A stretch of DNA of 64,000 nucleotides from Celoporthe dispersa. Lineage: Eukaryota > Ascomycota > Sordariomycetes > Diaporthales > Cryphonectriaceae. This document shows, in pieces, positions 1 through 10,784 of this stretch. The stretch covers positions 1,550,001 to 1,614,000 of the forward strand of contig WAID01000001.1 in the NCBI GenBank assembly GCA_016584495.1, in the 5' to 3' direction. Numbering within the stretch: position 1 is the stretch's first letter; each line of letters starts with the position of its first letter. Under the pieces are notes generated by a model, which was given only the letters and a program-made list of their open reading frames with translations, had not been told where the DNA came from and did no database searches. The translations under genes were made by a program, and so were the position numbers.

Positions 1-191
1 ATTCTGGAACACGGCAATCTACGAGGTCTCCGCACTCTCCCAGGAGCAAGAGGAGGGGGGGGAGAGGAGAGGAGAGGAGGGGTCGTTGCGGTGAGGGAGA
101 AAAGAAGGGAAAAAAATAAATTAAACCATTGCAAGAGGAAATGTATGTATTTAATTGAAGACGAGAGTCAATTTCCCCTATTCTTCTCAAG

Positions 192-245
<54 letters not shown>

Positions 246-2234
246 TGTGTGTCTGTCTCTCCGCCCCCCGCCCCCCTCTCTCCCCTCTTTCTCTTTCTCG
301 CTCACCGTTGAGACTCCTTTTCCCACATAGTACGAGATACCCGGAACTTTTAGGGCGGGTGATTGGAGACGGGGCACTGCGGCGGTGCGCGATGAATGAG
401 ATGTGGGGGGTGGTCTTTTTGACAAGGCGGGTGATCCAGCCGACGAGTTCCGCCTGGGAGGGCAGGGCCAGGACACGATGAGGAGGGAATGTGTGGTTCC
501 CGCCCCCGCCCTACCTGCGGATGAGCGGACTTCCACAGATACGGACCAATACATGCGTGGGGAGGAAGTAATGAATCAGGATTCTAATGACAGTTGAGTG
601 ACTTGTTCATCCTTGTGTACCAATCGTGGTCATGAGCAATGGATGAACGCCAGCGGGAGGCCGAGGGACAAAGCCAGTGCTATTTCGAGGTTCGAAACGC
701 ATTGACAGTTCCATAGTCATCTCGACTGAGGCGGCGGACGGGCCACCTACTAAGGCCCGTTCTGAAGTCGCCTCCGGAGCCGGTTCAATTAACACCCCTG
801 GCAGAGAGAGAGAAGAGAGTAAAAGAGAGCCAAAAAGAAAAAAAACATTCTTCAGACGGATGATGACCTTGTTCTATTTGTGTCGAGGAAGGCAAGAGAG
901 GCTATAAGGCATTGTATAGTAATGTCCACCAGAGAAACCTCACTGCCTGTAGGTTTCTGATGAACCCCCTCAGAAACTTTCGGGGAAGAAGAAAAAAAGA
1001 AAAAGAGAAAAAAAAAAAAAAAGGCTGGTTCTCGACAAAGTGAGTGACCAAAGGACTCAAAGGGTCTTCTGACAACAAAATGCACCTAGACCAAATGATG
1101 CTGGGCCGTCGATCCATGTTCCCTGCTGCGATGCACACAGGCCAGAGACAGGCCTCATGTAGCCTGAAGTAGCTCCCCGACCTGGTCCCAGCAGCTGGGT
1201 GCTGCCGGCTCGGCTTTTTCTGATTCACCTGCGCTGGGCCAAACACCAGCTCAGCGGGCTGTCTCAACTTGAGGCGCTGAAGAACAAGCCTGACAGGCTG
1301 GATGACAGGACCTGGGGCCTGGCAGGCTTACCATGGCTACTGCGAGGTACGTTTCCCCCTGCCCTTAGGGAGGTACATGCCGGAACATCAAGGGGGTTCC
1401 ACTCCTCGGCTGCGCTAGGCCAAGGCTGGCTGCTCAGGTCCCAGTCCATGCCTGCAGTGCCATCATACTGTATCCACCCTTGTCTCGCTGCAGCATCCCC
1501 CGGTCCCTCTTATGTACTGTGGTGTGGGTGTGTGTGTGTGGTGCCTTGTCCTCGCTACGCCCTCTGCTGCTACTGCAACTGCTGCTGCGCTATGTACTGG
1601 GCGTCGCCTGGTGTGGTGCCTCGCTCTCCCATCGCCTCAACACTAGACAACTCTATACCTCAGTTCTACTGACCGACTGCACACCATACGAAGTACCTCC
1701 TCTCCTCCCACTTCCTCCGCCTCTCCTTCAACCTAGGCCGGGTAGCACAGCTGGCTTGGTCCCCAAAGGAGCTCTACTCTCCTCCGCCCTTTAACCTCTT
1801 CACCTCCTCCACTTCCTCACACCTACCTCCTGATTCACCCTCCAAACCCTCCTCACCTCCTCGGCCTGGCCTCTCTCTCTCTCTCTCTCCCTCCTGGCCC
1901 TCGCCCTGCCTCTCTCGAGACAGACTGAAAGAACAGACCCGACCAGTCATGTAGTGCTGTGCTGCCTTTCACTCAACACCAAACAACTCACAACTCCCTC
2001 CGCCTCAGAGATTCATTTCTCTTTCGGGGCGCTGCGACCCTAGTCACCCGTTCCGAAACCTCCCCCCTCCGTAGACGAAACCAAGAGCACACCCAAGAAA
2101 CACCGAGTCTCCAGGATCGCCACGCCTCCATATTCCTCAGCCCAAACCTTGACAGCTTCGGCTGCTGGTCTTGTGGTGCGGAATCCCGACACATCCACGC
2201 TCCTCGAGGTGGGAACCTGCATACGACGCCTGTC
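1..2234. other. Gene-free upstream region of the ELL gene
   Basis: No open frame here has protein-like composition. The region carries a CT/GT microsatellite (195-252), an A-rich tract near 981-1022 and, from about 1640 to 2000, a strongly pyrimidine-rich strand, as is common in promoter and 5' leader DNA of filamentous ascomycetes. The last few hundred bases are probably the promoter and 5' UTR of the gene that starts at 2235. The frames of 60-190 codons in this stretch are low-complexity translations of the repeats or lack homology-like motifs. Confidence 0.6.
195..252. repeat. (CT)17(GT)12 compound microsatellite
   Basis: An uninterrupted CT run (195-228) passes directly into a GT run (229-252). 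Translated frames across it give Ser-Leu and Val-Cys repeats that are not real proteins. Confidence 0.95.
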
Positions 2235-4887
2235 ATGGTCTTGAGGATACCCGAGACCGGCCTCCAGCTGGAGAGCTCGGACGGTACCGCAGATGCCCTC
2301 CCTCTGCAGGCCTTTGCCATAACACTCAGCGACGATGTGATTGAGGACCTCATACAATGTATGGAAGATGGGGAGGACATCCACTTATCGCTGGGGAACG
2401 TTCCCGTAAGTGCTCCGTGTGATCTGATTCCTCGTGGGTTCCGTGGTGGAGGGCGCGCCTGCGCGCGCCCGCGAACGAAGATGGGTGGCTGTTTATTGTT
2501 CTGCCGCTGGACAAAAGAGCCTACAACCACACTGCCCTAGGCAGGCGATCAATGGTGTCGCGCCTTGGAATTATTCCTCAATTGGAACAATGCGACTAGG
2601 ACGGGCAATTGTTCTGGGCATCGCCCTATTTAGCAACCACCTACTGACTTCACTCTCTCTCTCTCTCTGGTAACAGTCGTTCCTCTACGGCAGCGAAACC
2701 GAAGTCCACAAGATCGCCAAATCCTCAGAAATCACCGACCTCGACCTCTATCTCACCGACCCCTCAGACTCGACACAACACGCAGAGAGATTACCACTTC
2801 CGACCATGTCCCTCTTTGTGAAACCACCGCTCAACCGATACCCCCGACTAGCTGAGGGCCGCGAGGTGGCTCGGGACAAGGTCTCCTACAAGGGTCCTGC
2901 GGCGCGCCACAAGCCACAGGATGCCAAGACCGAGGACGACTTCCTGAAGCTGAAGCAGTCCATACAGAAGGCCAATGACGAGAAGAAAGAGAACTCGTAT
3001 GTGTGGCATGGTGGCAGTGGTTGGGCACGGCCCGTACTAATGTGTCTGCGTCTAGGACCAAGATACTCGAGTCAGCCACGATCAGAACGCAGGGTGCGAA
3101 GCAGGGTGCGAACAAGGGCAGCAAGTCGAAACTGCTCCCGGGCAAGACAGGATCCATGGCCACCGCTATCAGCAGGTCTCGTCCCAACAGCCCTGCCCTG
3201 AACGCGGGCATCTCCCCATCGTTGAACCCCACGCTGTCAGCGGCCGAGCAGGCCAAAGAGGAGGCTCGGGAGCTTCGGGCCCCCATGGTGCACGAGTTGG
3301 CTGCCAAGGAACTGTCACACGAGGAACTGCGGTCGCGGTGGCCTGGCGATGACAAGGATTTCCAGAAGGTTCTTGACAAGGTGGCCGACTTCGACGACGG
3401 CCTGCAGAAGTTCACTCTCAAGAAGCTGTACTGGAAGGAGCTGGACGTGTTCAAGTACGACTACGACTCAGACGAAGATCGCCAGCTGGCCATCAACAAT
3501 GCCATCAAATGGTACGACCGCATACGGATGAGCGCCTCAGAACCCGTGTGGGACAGACTGCTGCCCAAGGAGGAGCGTGGGAAGGGCAAGTGTCTCAGCA
3601 AGCTCCTGCCGACAATCGCCAAGGGCGCGCCACAACCTGCTGCCAGGACGCCCCAGCTCAAGACGAACGATGCGGAGGACTCGAGCGGCAGCAGGAATGG
3701 AGAAGGCAGCCCGTCCGGCGCGGGAGACCAAGAAGCCGACAAAGAAGTCGAGCCAGCCCATGTCACGGCAGACATCGCAGACCAAGCAGCCAGCAAAGAA
3801 GATCGAGAAGAAGTGGGTGGGCAAGAAGGCTGCCACGAAGGTTTCTCCGACCAAGGCCGGTGGCAAGTCCAAAGACAAGGCCGGTCGTGTCCTCTCAAAG
3901 GAGTTCATCTCAGACTCTGATTCGTCCTCGTCAGAGGCACCTCTGTCCAAGACTGTGCCCCGAGCGAAGAAGGACAGCGAAGACCGGGAGAGGGAGAGGG
4001 AAAGAGAAAGAGAAAGAGAGAGGGAGAGGGAGAGGGAGAGGGAGAGGGAGAGAGAGAAAGAGAGGGAGAGGGAGAGGGAGAGGGAGAAAGAGAGGGAGAG
4101 GGAGAGGGAGAGGGAGAAAGAGAGGGAAAGAGAGAGGGAGAGGGAGAGGGAGAGGCTTGAGAAGCAGAAGGAGAAGGAGGCAGCCCCGGCACCTCCGAAG
4201 CAGAAGGCGAAGCCGTCCGCAGTCAAGGAGGTCATCAAGCCTCAAGTCATCGCCCGGCCAATCCCCAGCAGGCGAACCCGCGAGGAGGCGTCTGATGACA
4301 GCAGCTCCAGCTCGGGCACCCCGCTGAGCAAGCGCACCAGCAAGGAGATCAGGGCCTCGGGCGCAGCGCACTCCACGGTCTCCTACAAGCGCCCGCCTTC
4401 CGAATCCAGCTCGCAGAGCTCGTCCCGAAGCAACAGCTACGTCGGACCTGGATACCCCACCAAGAACAAAAACACCAGCCCGGTGAAGTCGTCACCGCTG
4501 GCATCCTCTCCGCCTACCAATGCATCTGACTTGGACCAGCAGACAGCAGATGAGGTTCGTCACGAGCGTGAGCGCGACCGCTCTCGCGACCGCTCCGTGA
4601 CCGTCGCCAATGGCACCATCAATGTGAAGAAGCGCAAGATGGAAGCCGACGGCGATGTCATCGATGTCGCTGTGGCGGAGAAGAAGCGCCAGCGGGTGTC
4701 GACTGACATCTTGAACGAGGCACGCCAGTTCAAGACGTTCTACGATGTGTACCAGAAGCTCCACTACGAGCTGTCGGGCGGCGGCACCTTCAGCCAGGAG
4801 AAGTACGACACGCTGCTCAGGCAGCGGAAGAGGCTGGAGGGGCTAAAGGCATCCATCTACAGACAGATGTCACGAGAGTGCTACTGA
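2235..4887 (+). CDS. ell1: RNA polymerase II elongation factor ELL family
   Basis: Nuclear factor expected to raise the elongation rate of RNA polymerase II by suppressing pausing. Exons: 2235-2405, 2677-2996 and 3056-4887. Intron 1 (2406-2676) has donor GTAAGT and acceptor AACAG; intron 2 (2997-3055) has donor GTATGT, a TACTAAT branch site and acceptor CTAG. The N-terminal half (MVLRIPETGLQLE, later KPPLNRYPRLAEGREV) fits the fungal ELL domain. The C-terminal end (about the last 60 residues, around QFKTFYDVYQKLHYEL) resembles the occludin/ELL homology domain. Between them lies an Arg-Glu repeat of about 56 residues (3988-4155). The reading frame moves from the frame of 3056 to the frame of 4885 somewhere between about 3586 and 3710. 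Either there is one extra base, giving about 773 residues, or a GC-AG intron at 3586-3646, giving about 753. I favour the extra base, because the first frame stays protein-like past 3646. Family call firm, exact model less so. Confidence 0.85.
3988..4155 (+). repeat. Coding GAGAGG/GAAAGA repeat (Arg-Glu tract in ELL)
   Basis: A purine-only repeat of GAGAGG hexamers with GAGAAA variants, read in frame as alternating Arg and Glu with occasional Lys (about 56 residues). It should form a long charged helix. All six frames are open across it, which produces spurious antisense Ser-Leu and Ser-Pro frames. Confidence 0.95.
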
Positions 4888-7338
4888 GACAAGGGACAAA
4901 AAAGAGATATGCGCGAATGATCTCACCGAGCTGCACGAGTTGACACGGGAAGGACGGGGACTTCCGGGAACAGAGTGGGACGAACTTCATGCTTTGCATA
5001 TGGGTCAGGGCACGCGTGACCAGGCTTGGATTCCGCGGATTGTGATTTTTTTCTTCTCTTTTTGATTTTCCAGATGGCGTTCAGTGGAGGTGTTTTGTTT
5101 TTTGTTTTTTTCTTTGTTTTTGTTTTACAGCTCGCCCATTCGGCTTGAGCGCATCTCGGCCGAATCCCGAGACAGCATTTTGCAAAACGGCTGCATTCAC
5201 ACCGGACAGGTATTACTGACTTGACAGGGGGCGGCGATCTGCACTGAGCGATTCTTTTTTTTTTTTTCCTTCCCCTTTTTCCTATGCCAATTTCCCCGTA
5301 TGGGAAGCAAATGATACCAAATGAGAGAGAGCATAATGATATATCTCCATGAGAATACTATGCTGTCCAGCCGAGATGGAAACTGAAAGAATCCATGTAC
5401 TACCTATTGTCCAATGCCCTTGTCTCCTCTGCATGTTTATGCAAATTTGCCCAGCTCGTCACTATGGCTAGGTCTCGGTCCAGTGCTGCCATGTATGATA
5501 TGACCTTTGGGTTCATCAACACATAGACCTCATCGACATGGATGAATGCAAAATTCCAGAAGATGTCAAGACATCTCGTCCCTAGGCTTGATCTCACATT
5601 GTATCTCCATGTATATCTGATTCTCTGCCTGGCTTTTGTACATGTATATAAGCATTCATAACCATGACAATGGGAGTTGCCCAGGTCAGCCTTGGCCCTT
5701 CAATTTAGGCATATCTCGAAGCCCTTCCTCTCATTGCTGTATAAAGATTCAGGTAGCCATCTCTGCAGCGCATATGCATCAAGCTCTCGACTACCCTCAA
5801 AGCATTAAACATTTGACACAATTTCTTTCTCAGGCACACAACCTCATTCCGACTTCTTCCTCAGGCTGAAGGGTGAAAAACAACTCCATGGCCTCCCAGG
5901 TGAGGAGTTTGTTTTTGGGGGCTGCTAGGCTGCACACAAGAGACCTCCCATGCTCAGCACAGTCTATCATGAAGCACATCTGCAGGCTGAAGCTGAGAGT
6001 TCACATATCTATAAAAGTCCCTGAGAGTGTTCACATGCTCGAGGATGTGCAGCTTGGAACATGGTAAATGAAAGGTCCTCGGAAGAGACCACCGACTGTT
6101 TGTGGACAGCTACGAGGAAAATATATCTGGCTCAACACGTGAACATACATGCCTGGCAGCCTCCTGCTGCTTGCTGCATGACCTGGAACCTCATACCAGC
6201 AATCCAGTGCCACACCACTTTTCTACACAGGGCAGCATTCACACAGCATAATTCACACACCAGATTTTCATGCAAAACCTTCCCATACATAACCTGGCAG
6301 GGCCTTCCCTCTATAATCTTTCTCCCCCAGAACCTTCAACCTACAACCTCTTCCTCCCTGCACAGTCCGTCACAGACCTTCATGTAAGCAGACCCCCCTT
6401 GTTCTCTCGACATGTATCCAGTTCCTCCAACAGCGACAGATGTCGCTATCCATTCTCTCTCTCTCTCTCTCTACTGTCCCATTATCCTGGCCCAGAGTCT
6501 TCCCAACCCTTCTTGCCTTCTCCTGTAAGCTTCACCATTTCCAACCACATCCTTCACCACGGCCTTCTGCCCATAACATGTCTCTTCATCAAAATCACCT
6601 CTATCAGCAGGTCTGTCCCCTTCATCAGCTCCCTTTTCGTCATCCCTTGCCTCTTCCTTCACACTTTACAAACTTTCTCCTCTTTTAAAGGGTGCCTCCA
6701 GCCCAGGACAACCTGGTTCAGTTTTGAACCCCATCCTTACAAGAACCCTTCATTTTGCAGACCTCAGAGGGGGCGTCCTTTCTCTATCACTACCAGGATC
6801 TGTGCTACAAGTGTACGTGAACAAACCAGGGCATTCTCTTATCATCTAGTCCTTCATACCAAACTATCAAGTTCCTAGAACCTGGAGCAGCTCAAGGTGA
6901 AAGGACACAGCCTGGCCATCCTGACTCACAGACTTGTCCTGGTCACTGGCTGGGGACGGTCACTTGTTGTGAGAGGTCACAAGGGGGCGAGCAGCTTCAG
7001 GTCACCACAGACTTTCATATTTATCTGTGGCATCTGGAGTCACCCAGCTCGTTTCTCTTCCCCTTCACCAACTTCCCAACACCCTGGAGCCTTGAGCCCA
7101 AACAAGCCTCTAGGATACACAACTTTGGGAGCCAGAACCACCTGGGTCCTTGATCAACCTTACCACTATCCATCCTTTTGTCCTCTGTCCTCTGTCTCAC
7201 ATTCCCATCACCTCCTCTTGACCTTGACCTCAGTTGACAATCACTAACGAGAAAACAACCAGCACAGTCCACATCAGCTCGACTAGCGCCCCCCCTTCCC
7301 CCCAGTTCTTTTCTCCCCTCCCTCCTCCCACATCAACA
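4888..7338. other. Gene-free interval between ELL and the Gln-rich gene
   Basis: The first few hundred bases are T-rich (T-rich runs at 5046-5125 and 5254-5282) and look like the ELL 3' UTR. From about 6300 to 7330 the + strand is rich in CT and CC, typical of a promoter or leader for the downstream gene. The longest open frame (6270-6878, 202 codons) is Pro/Ser/Leu/His-rich with no recognisable domain, and I do not call it a gene. Confidence 0.55.
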
Positions 7339-9699
7339 ATGGTCCAGACCCGCAAGTATAACCCACAAGAGATCAACTACGTCCTCTCTCGCATTGCAGC
7401 TGGCTGGGACTTCAGGATCATCGCCAAGGCATTCAAGCAAGACTTCCCCAGCCACTGGGAGGCACAAAAGTTCACAGCCAAGCAGGTTGGGTACATGAGG
7501 GGTGCCTTTCAACAGCCACCAGGGTTAGCAATCAATATCTACGCGTTCTTGGGGGCCAGGTTAGCTGATGTACTCACCCCAGAACTGTCAAGCCATACAG
7601 AGGCCCCATCCCCACCTTTCCCGACTCCCCAGTCCAGCAGCCAACAACACAGCGCAACATGGAGCAGAACAGCTACACAGCTGACAATGCCATGGCTGGA
7701 CCCTCTGGCACAGCCAATGAGCCCCAGGATGTACAGGATCCTGGCCATCAAGATCAGACTGTTGGTCTACACCACTCCAGACCTCTGACGAGAGTGATCC
7801 TCAGCAGCGCATTGGCTAACATATTCTCAGGTTAGCAGCATGTTCGACTTTGACAGCTTTGTTGACAACAACTTTGATAACAACGACGCGCCTTTCGATT
7901 TCAATGATGCTGTCCCAAACCTTGACGACTTCGACTTCAACCTGGCCGAAGGAAACCTGTATCCGAGCGTGCTTGGCCACGACGGCTCTGGCAGCTTCCA
8001 GGCTGGTGCAGGAGAGGGCAGCCCTGAGGCCATGCCCGACATGAACCAAGACCTGGCGGGAATGGGCTCGCAGTTTGATCCAGACCTCCTGGACCAGGCC
8101 CTGCAGGCGCCTGATCGCGTCCTGGGAGACGTGCAATCCGGACCAGACACTCCCCTGCCGTCCATTGAGCAGTCGGGCCTTGGAGGTGGCGCCGCTCACG
8201 AACCTGGAGCTGCCAGCGGCGACGTTCAGCCCGCGTTTCGAGACAACAGCCAGGTCATGGCCATCATGGAGGATGGCTATGTCGGGACGCCTCAGGATAA
8301 GGGCAAGGGTGTTGCTCTCCCCAGGGTGCCTCCTCACTGCACGGTTGCCTTGGCGACGGGGCGTGATTCGGATGGCGTCTGGTTCGACGGTCCCCACGAC
8401 CGGTGCGTGGTCATGCTGGGACACCGACACGCCTGGGACGGTGGCATCCACTTCCGCAGCTACGAGGAGCTCGCCAACTCCTTCATCGCCATGGGCGATG
8501 CGCCCAACGGAACTGCCTACATCCTCGGCATCTCCACCGCCCTCCAGGTCCTGCAGCACGAGGCGCACGCCACCTGCAACCACGAGCTCTGCATCCGAGC
8601 CCGGGACCTGGCCCAGCGCAGCATCAACGCCGCCCTGCCTGCCGACTCTCCCTTCCGCCGTCACCCAGTCAAGGTTCCTCAGCCCGACATCGCTGCCCTG
8701 CTGTCCGAGATCAACCTCCGGCTGCCCGTCGGATACTTCTACGACCCCATGACAGACATGGCCGTCAATTGCGACTCCTTGGTCGACGGGGCCTCGATCG
8801 GCAGCACGCTTCTCGCAAGTCTGGGCATCGCTCCCATCCCCGCGGACCCCAACGCTGCCCAGCAGGGCCCCAGCGTTCCCTCAGGCGCGCGAGACACCAG
8901 CCGACAGATGTCCAACGCCGCCGACATGCCTGCTGAGGCCAGTGACCCCAGCCGCAGAGCGACCGTCTTTTACGACCGCGCCCCGCCGGCACCGTTCGCA
9001 CCCATGGAGGATGCCACGTATCACAACCAGACCCAGCAGCACCAAGGTCGACACAACACTGCCTCGTCCAGCCGCTCGCAGCAGCAGCAGCAGCAGCAGC
9101 AGCGGTCTGGCCAGCAGAGACCCGGCCCTCCCAACCACGCCCAGCGGCACCCTGCTCACCACCAGAGAGCTGGATCCTCGGGCCAGCGACAGCAACACTA
9201 CAACCAGCAGCGAGCCGGTCCCACAAGCCACCCGCAGCAGTACCTTGACCAGCAGGAAGCTGGACCTTCGAGCCGACCCCAGCACCACGACCAGCAGCAC
9301 GCCGCTCAGCAGAGAGCCGGGTCCTCAAGCCGCGCCCAGGCATACTACGGTGAGCCCAGCGGCAGCGGCACCAGCCACCCTCAACAGCACCCTGCCGGTC
9401 ACCAGGGAGTAGGCCCATCCAGCCGTCCCCAGAGGAGCCATGGCCAGCAGGGCGGTAGCTCCTCCGGCGGCCCCTCACAGCAGCAGCCCGCCCAGCAGCA
9501 GCGAGGCGGCACCCCCACCAGCCTCAGCAGCTGGCGGGCCACAAGAGGGCTGGATCTCCGATCAACCCCGAGGAGGACCCTCAGTACCTCCACCGTCAGC
9601 GCCAGCGACAGGCCAACGCTCGTCAGGGATAGGCTGTTGGTCTCAGAGGGGCCGTTGCCTGCAGCAGTCGTCGTAGGGCTGGTGCCCTGTCTTGTCTAA
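7339..9699 (+). CDS. Uncharacterised Gln-rich protein with N-terminal helical domain
   Basis: Not assigned to a named family. The first exon (ATG at 7339) encodes a compact helical segment (YNPQEINYVLSRIAAGWDF, later KQVGYMRGAF) that reads like a small Myb/SANT-like or other helix-turn-helix module; this is inference. An intron must remove the stop codon near 7788: donor GTTAGC at 7560 (or 7524) with acceptor AG at 7837-7838, both phase-compatible with MFDFDSFVDNN. The middle is acidic and then mixed. The C-terminal third is Gln/Ser/Pro-rich with a poly-Gln stretch (about 9079-9102) and loose repeats of the type RAGSS-x-RPQ-QQ. The open frame runs to 9699, but a different frame, ending at the TAG at 9630-9632, gives a more natural tail (AGSPINPEEDPQYLHRQRQ). 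I suspect one missing base in the C run near 9511-9516, or an intron at 9350-9480. Length about 670-690 residues. Possibly a transcriptional regulator. Confidence 0.65.
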
Positions 9700-10784
9700 G
9701 CTTTGGGGTGCAAGCTGGCAGGGCAGGTAGGGAAGATGATCAGACCTAGCTCTGCCGGGAGGCTCCTGCTGCTTCTGCTCACTTAGTGTCGGACCAGGGG
9801 GGAGGTTGCAACCCTCGACGGCCAATCTCGCACCTGCACGCCGTAGTCTGATTTTCTGATAGGTCTGCTTTGCAGGTACGCATTTCATGCTCGTCGTGTT
9901 CTCTCTCTCTTCATTTTCTCGAAAAAAAAAATCAGACCCATCCACTAACTCTGCTCCAACGTTAGCCTTTTGTACAACAAACTTCATCCTAAGCATGGAT
10001 TAGGTGGTGTTCATGGCCTGGAGACAAGGTTCGGACAAGAAGGTATGTCGCTATGTTCTCTGCTGAAAGGACAGCAGGATCATCTCACTAACACTGCCAT
10101 TGTTAGGACTACCTTTTCCCTGAGAACATACTTTAAAGAGGATCCCTTGGGCATCGGGAGGTTTAGTCTCCATGACTTGTTACACTCACGATGGACTTGA
10201 TAGCACTGATTTCGTAGCTGAATCAAGGTGCAGTTATTGACTTGAAAATGAACTTCAGAATTTGTGCGTGCCTGTAGCTCTCCAGAGGATGGTCAAGTAA
10301 CATTGCATTGCCATGCTTCATTTTATGGAGGCAGGAGAGAAAGGTAAGAAGGGCAGAATATATAAACGATTATCATGATAAAGTTTTACCACCCAAAACC
10401 CTTGCAGCAGCGCCAACCAACAACATAAGCCGACCCAAGGGGGTATCGAGTGCGTAAAAGGAAGAGAAGCTGACTTGAAAGTAGGAATAGTAAAGGGGTT
10501 GTCTGTGTGCACGTGTTTCGTGCTAGAAAGTCATAATCATCATAAGGTGGGCCGTTGCCGTTTCCAACTTTTTTGAAAGCTGCCTAGGGGGGGCGGGGGA
10601 AAGAAACATCCTTCTTTTTTTTGGTCTTTTTGTTGTTCTTTTTCGCGTGCACCAGTGAGGTGTGTCTGTGTGGGTGTAGCCGTAACAAGACAAGAACGAG
10701 GGTGGTGGTATAGAAGCGAAGTGTAAAAGTCCGTCACAGGTCGTGGTAGCTCTCGAGTGGCTACTCCCTGGAAGCTCAGCGCAC
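9700..10784. other. Gene-free interval
   Basis: Convergent 3' flanks of the Gln-rich gene (+) and the following minus-strand gene. Contains short A and T runs (9920-9930, 10614-10622) but no convincing coding frame. Confidence 0.6.

Noticed and set aside
91..554. Open frames on both strands over the CT/GT repeat
   Set aside because: They translate a microsatellite into Ser-Leu/Val-Cys repeats and overlap each other.
3509..4371. Antisense and other-frame long ORFs (Ser-Leu, Ser-Pro, Arg-Gly-rich) over ELL
   Set aside because: All six frames are open through the GAGAGG repeat; only one frame joins recognised ELL domains.
6270..6878. 202-codon + strand ORF before the Gln-rich gene
   Set aside because: Pyrimidine-rich leader-like DNA, biased composition, no domain or intron support.
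7816..8664. 282-codon minus ORF opposite the Gln-rich gene
   Set aside because: A shadow of GC-rich codon use on the real strand; no motifs, and it overlaps better-supported coding sequence.
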